Source of the DNA: Zoogloeaceae bacterium
Lineage (GTDB): Bacteria > Pseudomonadota > Gammaproteobacteria > Burkholderiales > Rhodocyclaceae
Direction of reading: 5' to 3'
Assembly (NCBI GenBank): GCA_031282665.1
Contig: JAITDH010000088.1
Coordinates: 1 to 8,377, forward strand
Length of the DNA: 8,377 nucleotides
Part shown: piece after piece, positions 1 to 5,741 of the stretch
Layout of the letters: every line of letters starts with the position of its first letter
Position numbering within the stretch: the stretch's first letter is position 1
Program-made: the position numbers and the translations under genes
Notes under the pieces: model-generated
The model's database searches: none
Told to the model about the DNA's origin: nothing
The model's input: the letters and a program-made list of their open reading frames with translations, nothing else

Positions 1-582
1 GCGCTGGGCTACGATGCCGGTGTCGAATACGAAAAAGAACTCGTCGTTGCCGTCATCGACAAGAGAAAACGTGTCGTCAGCAGCATCCAATGGAAGGTTG
101 AGGAATACTCCGCCTATACGAAACTGGGTGATGGCAGCCTGAGGTTTGATACGGCGCGCTACCAGCTTGCCGAGGACGTGAGAGCGTTCGGGCTGGTTTT
201 CAATAGCTCCGCAATCCCCCCAGGTTGTGCAGATTGGAACAGGGGAGATCAGTTGATCCTGCTGGTTCCGGACGGCAAATCGCTGCGCCCGGTGTTGAGC
301 TTGTATAGAATTGTGCAGCAGTCGATCGAGGGATGTATCAGCGTGCAAGTGCCAGATGCCATCTGGGAAGACGCTATGCTTACGATCCATATCGAAAACT
401 CCCATACGAACGGTTTTCGTGACTTGCGCGTTACGGCAAACATTTACCCTCAATCAAACGGGGCGCCCATAGACCAGCCTCGCGTGGAACATGTCATTTT
501 CCGTTATGACGGAAAGCGTTACAAACCCAGCGGGGAGGTTCCCTGGTGGTTGGATTTTTGGGGAGAACTGCCTGGGAGTTGA
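1..582 (+). CDS. hypothetical protein, 5'-truncated by window edge
   Basis: An open frame runs from the first base to a TGA at 580-582, giving 193 visible residues with no start in view. The start ATG or GTG lies left of the window; the GTG at 178 is internal because the frame is open and protein-like before it (the visible N-terminus begins ALGYDAGVEYEKELVVAVID). I do not recognise the family. The visible part has no transmembrane segment and looks beta-rich with alternating hydrophobics. Near the C-terminus it has an HVIFRYDGKRYKPS stretch and then a Trp-rich tail (PWWLDFWGEL). FRYDGKRY-type endings occur in several secreted or periplasmic hypothetical proteins, but that is only a resemblance. 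GC is lower than in the neighbours (57 of 120 bases by hand count at 301-420), which suggests a different origin. It converges on hemH. Real coding seems likely; function is unknown. Confidence 0.7.
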   Translation, partial: ALGYDAGVEYEKELVVAVIDKRKRVVSSIQWKVEEYSAYTKLGDGSLRFDTARYQLAEDVRAFGLVFNSSAIPPGCADWNRGDQLILLVPDGKSLRPVLSLYRIVQQSIEGCISVQVPDAIWEDAMLTIHIENSHTNGFRDLRVTANIYPQSNGAPIDQPRVEHVIFRYDGKRYKPSGEVPWWLDFWGELPGS

Positions 583-611
583 ACCCCGCGATTTCTTCGG
601 CGATGCCCACC

Positions 612-668
612 CGGGTTGCGCTTCAATAGTTCCGCAAGAGGCGCAAATCGTGTAGATGTGAACAGGGG
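612..668 (+). repeat. degenerate in-frame copy of an internal segment of the upstream gene (189-245)
   Basis: Bases 612-668 align without gaps to 189-245, with 41 of 57 matching by hand. The offset of 423 bases is a multiple of three, so the same reading frame is kept. In translation, GLVFNSSA...D.NRG (upstream) lines up with GLRFNSSA...D.NRG, 11 of 20 residues identical. Similarity fades after 668 and no start codon or ribosome binding site serves this copy. The simplest reading is the remnant of a tandem paralogue or a partial duplication that has decayed. A short low-GC coincidence cannot be fully excluded, but the conserved frame argues against it. Confidence 0.5.
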
Positions 669-702
669 CCCACTGCTTCCCGACTACAGCCCACCGATTC
701 CA

Positions 703-717
703 AAGGCGCGTAGCGCC
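703..717 (-). terminator. weak candidate terminator hairpin after hemH
   Basis: On the minus strand GGCGC-TAC-GCGCC forms a 5-bp all-GC stem with a 3-base loop (arms 705-709 and 713-717), followed by only three T residues (702-704 on the plus strand are A). It lies 24 bases past the hemH stop, where a terminator is expected. The stem and T tract are both short, so this is tentative. The rest of 583-740 holds no gene on either strand that I can support. Confidence 0.25.
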
Positions 718-733
718 GCTCTGTCCTCTCTCC

Positions 734-754
734 TCAGTCTTCAGTCTTCAGTCA
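734..754. repeat. three tandem heptamers overlapping the hemH stop codon
   Basis: TCAGTCT at 734-740 and 741-747 is followed by TCAGTCA at 748-754, two perfect copies and one with a single change. On the minus strand the array encodes the last residues of HemH (LTED) and the TGA at 741-743. Because the unit is 7 bp, slippage would change the C-terminal frame. Confidence 0.75.
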
Positions 755-1769
755 AGTCCAGATGCGTAGCGGCGAGGTCGGCCAGGGCCTGGATCCAGGC
801 GGGGGACTCATTGAGCGCGGGAAGATAATGGAATTCCCCCGTTCCGCCCTCGGCCTTGCAGGCGGCCAGGAAATCCGCCTTGCCGGTGATGGCGATTTCT
901 TCCAGGGTTTCCAGGCAATCGGCGACGAAGCCCGGACACAGGATGTCGACGCGGCGAACGCCCTGCCGGGCCAGTTCCGCCAGGGTGGGGGCGGTGTAGG
1001 GTTGCAGCCAGGGTTCGCGGCCGAAGCGGGATTGGAAGGTCACGCGGTATTGCTCGTCCGCCAGCCCCAGGCGCTGGGCGAGTTCCGTCGCGGTGCGCTG
1101 GCATTCGTCGTGATAGGGATCGCCCAGGCGGCGGCTTTTTTCCGGCAGGCCGTGGAAGCTCATGACGAGGCGGCTTTCCGGCGTCGGCGCGTGGGTCTGC
1201 CAGTGGCGGCGGACGTTCTCCTCCAGCGCGGCAAGGTAGCCGGGATGCGCCGGGAAGCTGCGGATGACGCGCAGTTCCGGCAGGTCGCGGCAGCGGGCGA
1301 GCCAGGCGCATACCGCGTCGAGGAGGGAGGCCGTGGTGCTGGCGGCATATTGCGGGTTGAGCGGCAGGACGAGCAGGCGGCGAACGCCGGCCGCCTGCAT
1401 CTGGTCGAGAACGCGGGCGACGGCGGGCTTGCCGTAGCGCATCGCCCAGAATACCCGCGCGGGAATGGCGCGCCGGGCGAGTTCCGCCTGCAATAGTTCG
1501 GCCTGCCGCGCGCAGTGTTCGCGCAGGGGGGAATCCTTTCCCCAGATCAGGGCGTATTTGGCCGCGGAACGGCGCGGACGAAAGGGCAGGATGACGGCAT
1601 GGAGTATCGCCAGCCAGGCCAGGCGGGAAAATATTCCGCTGGTTTCCACGACGCGCGGGTCCTGGAGGAATTCCCGCAGGTAGCGGCGGACGGCGGCTGG
1701 CGTGGGCGCGTCCGGGGTGCCGAGGTTGAGGAGCAGGATGCCGGTCCGGGCGGGGTTGGCCGAGGTCAA
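741..1769 (-). CDS. hemH: ferrochelatase
   Basis: Inserts Fe2+ into protoporphyrin IX, the last step of protoheme synthesis, in the cytoplasm or at the inner membrane face. The 342-residue product has the usual bacterial length. Family landmarks are in order: LLNLGTPD (13-20), the active-site histidine in SFHGLPE (204-210, His206), GDPYHDEC (216-223), FQSRFGREPWLQPYT (245-259) and CPGFVADCLETLEE (278-291) with the conserved acidic residues. One variation is LPLNPQY (135-141), where a Tyr or Phe usually precedes PQ. The start must be the TTG at 1767-1769: an in-frame TGA, which is also the hrcA stop, lies seven codons upstream, and there is no in-frame ATG or GTG before the LLNLGTPD motif. No good Shine-Dalgarno site precedes it, so translation may depend on coupling to hrcA, 18 bases upstream. 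Function very secure; exact start less so. Confidence 0.96.
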   Translation of the reverse strand: MTSANPARTGILLLNLGTPDAPTPAAVRRYLREFLQDPRVVETSGIFSRLAWLAILHAVILPFRPRRSAAKYALIWGKDSPLREHCARQAELLQAELARRAIPARVFWAMRYGKPAVARVLDQMQAAGVRRLLVLPLNPQYAASTTASLLDAVCAWLARCRDLPELRVIRSFPAHPGYLAALEENVRRHWQTHAPTPESRLVMSFHGLPEKSRRLGDPYHDECQRTATELAQRLGLADEQYRVTFQSRFGREPWLQPYTAPTLAELARQGVRRVDILCPGFVADCLETLEEIAITGKADFLAACKAEGGTGEFHYLPALNESPAWIQALADLAATHLDLTED

Positions 1770-1787
1770 GGGATGTCCGGGGGATGT

Positions 1788-2816
1788 TCAGGAGTTGGCG
1801 GAATTGGCGGAAAGGGCGGAGGAAAGCAGGCGGGCGGTGATGTCGACGATGGGGATCACCCGCTCGTATGCCATGCGTTTCGGGCCGATCACGCCGAGCG
1901 AGCCGACGATTTGCCCGTCGACTTCATAGGGCGCGGTAATCACGCTGCATTCGTCGAGCGGGGCGAGGCCGGATTCGCTGCCGATGAAGATCTGGATGCC
2001 GTCGGCGCGGCAGGCGTGTTCCAGGAGATTCATCAGGCCGGAGCGCTGCTCGAAGAGGTCGAAGAGTTCCCGCAGGCGTTTCATGTTGGAAGCGAGATCC
2101 GTCGCGTCGAGCAGGTTCATTTCCCCGGAGATGACGCAGGGCTGCGGATCGGCGAGCGCCTCGTCGCTGGTTTCCAGGACGGCCGTCAGCAGGCTTTGCA
2201 GGTCGCTGTGCAATTGCCGCAATTCCTCGCGCACCCGGCCGTGGATCTGTTCCAGGTCGAGGTCGGAAAAGTGCTGGGTGAGGTAGTGGCCCGCTTCGAC
2301 CAGCGTGGCGGCCGAATAGTCCTGCGCGGTCGGCAGGACGCGGTTCTGCACGTCGCCTTCGTGGGTAATCAGGATGAGCAGGATGCGCTTCTCGGACAGG
2401 CGCAGGAATTCGATCTGCCGGATCTTCGGCGCGACGCGGCGCGGCGTGGCGACGATGCCGGCGAAATGCGTCAGTTGGGAGAGAAGGCGCGAGGCGTTGC
2501 CGATCAGTTGCTGCGGCTGGCCGGCACGCAGCGAATCGCCGATTTCGGCAACCTCGCTTTCCTCCGGCGGACGCATGGTCAGGAGGCTGTCGACGAACAG
2601 CCGATAGCCGCGCGCGGTGGGAACGCGGCCCGCCGAGGTGTGCGGACTGGCGACGAAGCCGGCCTCTTCCAGATCCGCCATGACGTTGCGGATGGTGGCC
2701 GGGGAGAGTTCCAGGCCGGAAAAACGGGAAAGCGAACGCGACCCGACTGGCGCGCCATCGGCGATGTAATGCTCGATCAGTGCTCTCAGGAGGGTGCGGG
2801 AACGTTCGTCCAACAT
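1788..2816 (-). CDS. hrcA: heat-inducible transcription repressor HrcA
   Basis: DNA-binding repressor of class I heat-shock genes (groES-groEL, sometimes dnaK), which binds the CIRCE inverted repeat and is kept active by GroEL. The 342-residue product begins [21 protein letters not shown]. It has the N-terminal winged helix-turn-helix (about 1-75, including [11 protein letters not shown] and [18 protein letters not shown], then [18 protein letters not shown]) and the conserved C-terminal core (IFIGSES 276-282; [21 protein letters not shown] 305-325). I chose the ATG at 2814-2816 because it matches the usual HrcA start. A longer in-frame version would begin inside the tRNA gene at 2924 and would add an unrelated leader. 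No strong Shine-Dalgarno site precedes the ATG. I found no CIRCE element in the window, so autoregulation is not visible here. hemH follows after 18 bases, probably in the same transcript. Confidence 0.97.
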   Translation of the reverse strand: MLDERSRTLLRALIEHYIADGAPVGSRSLSRFSGLELSPATIRNVMADLEEAGFVASPHTSAGRVPTARGYRLFVDSLLTMRPPEESEVAEIGDSLRAGQPQQLIGNASRLLSQLTHFAGIVATPRRVAPKIRQIEFLRLSEKRILLILITHEGDVQNRVLPTAQDYSAATLVEAGHYLTQHFSDLDLEQIHGRVREELRQLHSDLQSLLTAVLETSDEALADPQPCVISGEMNLLDATDLASNMKRLRELFDLFEQRSGLMNLLEHACRADGIQIFIGSESGLAPLDECSVITAPYEVDGQIVGSLGVIGPKRMAYERVIPIVDITARLLSSALSANSANS

Positions 2817-2820
2817 GGGG

Positions 2821-2852
2821 GCAGACAATGGCAGGCAAATGACAGGCAAATC
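2821..2852. repeat. three imperfect 10-11-bp direct repeats just upstream of hrcA
   Basis: On the plus strand the units are GCAGACAATG (2821-2830), GCAGGCAAATG (2831-2841) and ACAGGCAAATC (2842-2852). The last two share CAGGCAAAT exactly, 11 bp apart. They fill the space between the hairpin at 2853-2886 and the hrcA start codon, so they lie in its leader or promoter region. A regulatory role is possible but not shown; simple tandem duplication also explains them. Confidence 0.6.
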
Positions 2853-2886
2853 AAAGGGGATCCAGAAACTGCCCTGAATCCCCTTT
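2853..2886 (-). terminator. hairpin between tRNA-Val and hrcA, candidate terminator
   Basis: AAAGGGGAT (2853-2861) and ATCCCCTTT (2878-2886) form a perfect 9-bp stem with a 16-base loop. On the minus strand it begins 5 bases past the encoded CCA of the tRNA and is followed by GATTTG rather than a clean T run. It may end or attenuate the hupB-tRNA transcript, or simply mark the 3' processing boundary. With the weak T tract some readthrough into hrcA is plausible, which matters because I see no convincing separate hrcA promoter. Confidence 0.5.
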
Positions 2887-2891
2887 TCAGT

Positions 2892-2967
2892 TGGTGGGTG
2901 CTGACGGGTTCGAACCGCCGACATTCGCCTTGTAAGGGCGACGCTCTGCCAACTGAGCTAAGCACCC
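2892..2967 (-). tRNA. tRNA-Val (anticodon UAC)
   Basis: A complete 76-base cloverleaf with an encoded 3' CCA reads on the minus strand. The acceptor arm is GGGTGCT paired with AGCACCC; the D arm is GCTC...GAGC. The anticodon stem TCGCC/GGCGA encloses the loop CTTACAA with anticodon TAC, and the T arm GGCGG/CCGTC holds TTCGAAC. The anticodon reads GUA and, with the usual modification, other valine codons. Sequence and folding closely resemble the E. coli tRNA-Val(UAC) pattern. It lies 11 bases after the hupB stop with no terminator between, so it is probably cut out of a shared transcript. Confidence 0.97.
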
Positions 2968-2978
2968 CCCGGTAGGAA

Positions 2979-3269
2979 TTACTTTTTCCCGCGCTTGGTA
3001 TTCACGGCATCTTTCAGCGTCTTGCCAGGCTTGAACTTGGGCACGTTGGCCGCCGGGATATTGATGGATTTGCCGGTTTGAGGATTGCGGCCCTTGCGAG
3101 CCGCGCGTTTGTCAACCTGGAACGTGCCAAAACCCACCAGGGAAATCTTGTCGCCTTTCTTGAGCGTCTGGGTAACGACAGCAATCGTCGCGTCCAGAGT
3201 TTCGCCGGCAACAGTCTTGGCAACTTTCGCTTCCGCCGCGATTGCGTCGATCAATTCCGATTTGTTCAC
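2979..3269 (-). CDS. hupB: HU-family DNA-binding protein
   Basis: Small histone-like protein that bends and compacts the nucleoid as a dimer. The 96-residue product starts [20 protein letters not shown], with the helical dimerisation part at about 1-45. The beta-arm signature [21 protein letters not shown] (47-67) follows, including the intercalating proline Pro63, and then the C-terminal [15 protein letters not shown] (76-90). Length is typical, with a few extra basic residues at the end. It is HU rather than IHF, judging from the KSELI start and GRNPQTG arm. The start codon is GTG (3267-3269), with GGGG (3277-3280) seven bases upstream as Shine-Dalgarno. The symbol hupB is by analogy with the betaproteobacterial lon-hupB locus; lon is not upstream here. 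tRNA-Val follows at once. Confidence 0.96.
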   Translation of the reverse strand: MNKSELIDAIAAEAKVAKTVAGETLDATIAVVTQTLKKGDKISLVGFGTFQVDKRAARKGRNPQTGKSINIPAANVPKFKPGKTLKDAVNTKRGKK

Positions 3270-3369
3270 TTATTCACCCCATTGTCTGGTTAAAAAAACA
3301 GGCTGCAACAACCCTTGGTTGATCCTGCATCGCCTGCCGCACAGGCTTTCCGCCGAGCAACCGAGGCGA

Positions 3370-3399
3370 ATCCTACCCGAAGCAGATAGCAAATAGCAA
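3370..3399 (-). promoter_or_regulatory. possible hupB promoter (weak)
   Basis: On the minus strand TTGCTA (3399-3394) and TAGGAT (3375-3370) are separated by 18 bases, each four of six to the sigma-70 consensus. This would give a leader of about 95 bases before the GTG. Other weak pairings exist in the region, so this is only the best candidate I could find by eye. Confidence 0.25.
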
Positions 3400-3474
3400 C
3401 CTGCACGCACAAAAATAATGCAGAAAAAGCACGATTCATCGGGTTTGCGCCACTTTATACCCCCGCAACGCGGC

Positions 3475-3531
3475 AAAATCCCGCCATGTGCTGTTACAAA
3501 TGGCGCGCCGGGCCTTGTGGCGCGGGATTTT
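3475..3531. repeat. long inverted repeat with an alternative inner hairpin
   Basis: AAAATCCCGC (3475-3484) and GCGGGATTTT (3522-3531) are perfect 10-bp inverted repeats, 37 bases apart. A second stem, CGCCAT (3482-3487) with ATGGCG (3500-3505), uses three bases of the outer arm, so the two cannot form fully together. The interior also contains the 8-bp palindrome GGCGCGCC. It sits between the pcc terminator and hupB. It could be a second terminator, an attenuator-like switch or a protein-binding site; the sequence alone does not decide. Confidence 0.6.
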
Positions 3532-3553
3532 CTCGGAGGGGTTTTACAGATGA

Positions 3554-3599
3554 CAAAAAACGAAAAACGCCGCCGGATTTCCAACATTCCGGCGGCGTT
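3554..3599 (-). terminator. rho-independent terminator of the meaB-pccB-pccA operon
   Basis: On the minus strand a perfect 12-bp GC-rich stem (AACGCCGCCGGA, 3599-3588, with its complement 3577-3566) closes a 10-base loop. It is followed by TTTTTCGTTTTTTG, of which the first two T residues belong to the stem. The stem starts 23 bases after the pccA TAA. This is a textbook intrinsic terminator and sets the 3' end of the operon. Confidence 0.92.
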
Positions 3600-3622
3600 C
3601 GCGGGCTGAAAAGCGGGGAGGC

Positions 3623-5608
3623 TTACTCGAACTCGATGATGACCTCGTCCACCTCGAGGCTGTCGCCCACCTTGGCGGAGATTTTTTTCACCTTGCAGTC
3701 ATTTTCGGCGCGCAGGATGTTTTCCATCTTCATCGCCTCGATGACCACCAGCTTTTCCCCCTGCTTCACTTCCATGCCGACTTCCACGGCGACTTCGCGC
3801 AGGAGGCCGGGCATGGGGGAAAGGAGGAAGCGGGAGAGATCCGGCGGCGCCTTTTCGGGCATTCTCGTCAGGAGATCGGCGGCGTGCGCGGACATCACCA
3901 TCATGTCGGCGCGGGTGCCCCAGTGATGAATCTGGTAGACCAGGCGATGCCGCTCGACCTGCACCGTGAAGGGTTCGCCATTGCAGGTGCCGTTGAAGAG
4001 CGACTGCCCCAGGCGCCAGGCGGAGAGGAGCCGGTAGCGCTTGCCCTTGTACTCGACTTCGTAGCCGCCGGGGATGGGACGGGCGACGACCGGATGGAGC
4101 TTCTTGTCGCGGATGACCACCCAGTCATCGCCGACCTGGCGCTCGTGTCCGGGCAGCTGGCCGGAGACCTTGGCGGCGCGGTCCTGGTAGCAGCGATGCA
4201 CGAAGGCCGCGACGGAAATCAGGAGCGCCGGATCGTCGTGCGGCACCATCGAGGCGTCGAAGCCGTGCGGATATTCCTGGGCGATGAAGCCGGTGTCGAA
4301 ATCGCCCGCCTGGAAGCGCGGATGTTTCATCAGCGCGGCCTGGAAGGGGATGTTCGAACTGATGCCGCGAATGACGAAGGAATTGAGCGCGTCGCGCATC
4401 CGGCCGAGCGCCTCGTCGCGGGTCGAGCCATGCACGATCAGCTTGGCGATCATCGAGTCGTAGTACATGGAAATCTCGCCGCCGTCATAGACGCCGGTAT
4501 CCACGCGCACGTAATGGGAGGCTTCCGGCGTGAAGAACTTGGTCAGCCGGCCGGTGGAGGGCAGGAAGCCGCGGAACGGGTCCTCGGCATTGATCCGGCA
4601 TTCGATCGCCCAGCCGTCGATTTTCACGTCCTCCTGGGTAAGGGAGAGTTTTTCCCCCGCGGCGACGCGGATCATCTGCTCGACCAGATCGAGGCCGGTG
4701 ATGAATTCCGTCACCGGGTGCTCCACCTGCAAGCGGGTGTTCATTTCCAGGAAGTAGAAATCCTTGTTCGCGCCGACGACGAATTCCACCGTCCCGGCGG
4801 ATTCGTACTTCACCGCCTTGGCCAGCGCCACTGCCTGTTCGCCCATCGCCTTGCGGGTCTTCACGTCCAGGAAGGGCGAAGGGGCTTCCTCGATCACCTT
4901 CTGGTGGCGGCGCTGGATCGAGCATTCGCGCTCGTTCAGGTAGATGACGTTGCCGTGCGAATCGCCGAGCACCTGGATTTCGATGTGGCGCGGCTTCTCG
5001 ACGAATTTCTCGATGAAGACACGGTCGTCGCCGAAGGAATTCCTCGCCTCATTGACGCAGGAAGAAAAGCCCTCGTGCGCTTCCTTGTCGTTGTAGGCGA
5101 CGCGCAGGCCCTTGCCGCCGCCGCCGGCGGACGCCTTTATCATCACCGGGTAGCCGATCTTCCGGGCGATCTTCACCGCCTCGTCGGGGCCGGAAATGGC
5201 TTCGTTGTGGCCGGGAATGGTGGAAACCCCGGCGGCCAACGCCAGCTTCTTCGACTCGATCTTGTCGCCCATCTTGCCGATGGAATAGTACTTGGGGCCG
5301 ATGAAGGTAATGCCTTCCGCTTCCAGGCGGCGGGAAAATTCCTCGTTCTCGGAAAGGAAGCCATAGCCCGGATGCACCGCTTCCGCGCCGGTCTGCTTGC
5401 AGGCGGCGATGATCTTGTCGATCACCAGATAGGAATCCTTGGACGGTGGGGGGCCGATGCAGACCTTTTCATCGGCCAGTTCCGCGTGCAAGGCGTCCTT
5501 GTCCGCCTCGGAATAAACCGCCACGGTCTGGATGCCCATCTTCTTCGCGGTCTTGATGACCCGGCAGGCGATTTCCCCGCGGTTTGCAATCAGAATTTTC
5601 TTAAACAT
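3623..5608 (-). CDS. pccA: propionyl-CoA carboxylase alpha subunit (biotin carboxylase + biotin carrier)
   Basis: Carboxylates its own biotin with ATP and bicarbonate and hands the carboxyl group to the PccB subunit, cytoplasmic. The 661-residue product has the full acyl-CoA carboxylase alpha layout. The biotin carboxylase N-domain is at about 1-115 (MFKKILIANRGEIACRVI; HPGYGFLSEN 79-88). The ATP-grasp domain follows at about 116-320, with glycine-rich loop AGGGGKG 161-167 and the catalytic EMNTRLQVEHPVTE 288-301. The carboxylase C-domain is at about 330-445, then a less conserved linker/BT domain, then the carrier domain at about 593-661 with biotin site EAMKMEN (624-630, Lys627). Length and the BT region favour propionyl-CoA carboxylase over a lone AccC. 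Start is the ATG at 5606-5608, preceded by GGAGG (5615-5619) six bases upstream; a longer in-frame leader to 5704 is unlike the family. It is last in the operon, ahead of a strong terminator, and separated from pccB by an unusual 133-base spacer. Confidence 0.97.
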   Translation of the reverse strand: MFKKILIANRGEIACRVIKTAKKMGIQTVAVYSEADKDALHAELADEKVCIGPPPSKDSYLVIDKIIAACKQTGAEAVHPGYGFLSENEEFSRRLEAEGITFIGPKYYSIGKMGDKIESKKLALAAGVSTIPGHNEAISGPDEAVKIARKIGYPVMIKASAGGGGKGLRVAYNDKEAHEGFSSCVNEARNSFGDDRVFIEKFVEKPRHIEIQVLGDSHGNVIYLNERECSIQRRHQKVIEEAPSPFLDVKTRKAMGEQAVALAKAVKYESAGTVEFVVGANKDFYFLEMNTRLQVEHPVTEFITGLDLVEQMIRVAAGEKLSLTQEDVKIDGWAIECRINAEDPFRGFLPSTGRLTKFFTPEASHYVRVDTGVYDGGEISMYYDSMIAKLIVHGSTRDEALGRMRDALNSFVIRGISSNIPFQAALMKHPRFQAGDFDTGFIAQEYPHGFDASMVPHDDPALLISVAAFVHRCYQDRAAKVSGQLPGHERQVGDDWVVIRDKKLHPVVARPIPGGYEVEYKGKRYRLLSAWRLGQSLFNGTCNGEPFTVQVERHRLVYQIHHWGTRADMMVMSAHAADLLTRMPEKAPPDLSRFLLSPMPGLLREVAVEVGMEVKQGEKLVVIEAMKMENILRAENDCKVKKISAKVGDSLEVDEVIIEFE

Positions 5609-5723
5609 GGCGGGCCTCCGCGTTGAAATCGCCACGCGCTTCGCGCGCCAGGCAATTTGACTTCGTCGCTGCGCCGCTGCGCGGCTGGTCCCCACGGTTT
5701 GCAATCAGTATTTTCTTGAACAT
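5601..5723 (-). CDS. 40-codon open frame starting with a copy of the PccA N-terminus
   Basis: ATG at 5721-5723 has a good Shine-Dalgarno site, GGGAGA (5731-5736), seven bases upstream, placed just after the pccB stop. The first 11 residues, MFKKILIANRG, are identical to PccA; then the frame leaves the family (DQPRSGAATKSN...) and ends at TAA 5601-5603, overlapping the pccA ATG by bases in another frame. It is 115 bases out of phase with pccA, so it cannot be a simple N-terminal extension. It may be a leader peptide that couples pccB and pccA translation, or a relic of a duplication or insertion at the pccA start. Translation looks possible from the signals; function is unknown. Confidence 0.4.
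   Translation of the reverse strand: MFKKILIANRGDQPRSGAATKSNCLAREARGDFNAEARHV
5615..5619 (-). promoter_or_regulatory. Shine-Dalgarno site that fixes the pccA start
   Basis: GGAGG on the minus strand lies six bases before the ATG at 5606-5608. It supports this start over the earlier copy of the same N-terminal codons at 5723, which has its own GGGAGA (5731-5736) and is out of frame with pccA. Confidence 0.85.
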
Positions 5724-5741
5724 GTTCGATTCTCCCGGGCA

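Larger units (their letters stand above)
3270..3553. other. non-coding region between the pcc terminator and hupB
   Basis: About 280 bases with no recognisable gene in either strand; the short open frames here resemble no family and lack good start context. It holds the hupB leader and promoter area, a small hairpin (GCCTG/CAGGC, 3332-3346), a tandem heptamer on the minus strand (TTGCTATTTGCTAT, 3399-3386) and the long inverted repeat at 3475-3531, listed separately. Confidence 0.7.
5574..5723 (-). repeat. duplicated pccA 5' end flanking a hairpin-rich insert
   Basis: Thirty-five bases from the ATG at 5723 (5689-5723) match 35 bases from the pccA ATG (5574-5608) with three differences, all in third codon positions and all silent. 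Between the copies lie a tandem octamer CGCTGCGC (5667-5674, 5675-5682) and a GCCGC/GCGGC hairpin (5673-5685). A CGCGC/GCGCG hairpin with a TTC loop (5635-5647) follows. The hairpin-rich core resembles small palindromic intergenic repeats, though I cannot assign it to a named family. Confidence 0.75.

Noticed and set aside
2817..2924. 36-residue N-terminal extension of HrcA
   Set aside because: It would start inside the tRNA gene and run through the hairpin; the family start MLDER is at 2816.
1515..2975. Long plus-strand open frame (486 codons) opposite hemH and hrcA
   Set aside because: It lies antisense to two well-recognised genes and crosses the tRNA. Its composition (Gly, Arg, Ala, Asp rich) is what GC-rich antisense frames give.
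2800..3300. CIRCE operator near hrcA or hupB
   Set aside because: I looked for TTAGCACTC-N9-GAGTGCTAA and found none; the GGGTGCTTAGCTC match belongs to the tRNA acceptor and D arm.
3418..3609. Short plus-strand open frame of 63 codons before pccA's 3' end
   Set aside because: It overlaps the inverted repeat and the terminator, has no clear ribosome binding site and resembles no family I know.
3884..5626. Long plus-strand open frame (580 codons) opposite pccA
   Set aside because: It is the antisense shadow of a complete, motif-bearing pccA, and shows no domain of its own.
5609..5704. 32-residue N-terminal extension of PccA in its own frame
   Set aside because: It is unlike the family, crosses the hairpin-rich insert, and a good Shine-Dalgarno site serves the ATG at 5608.
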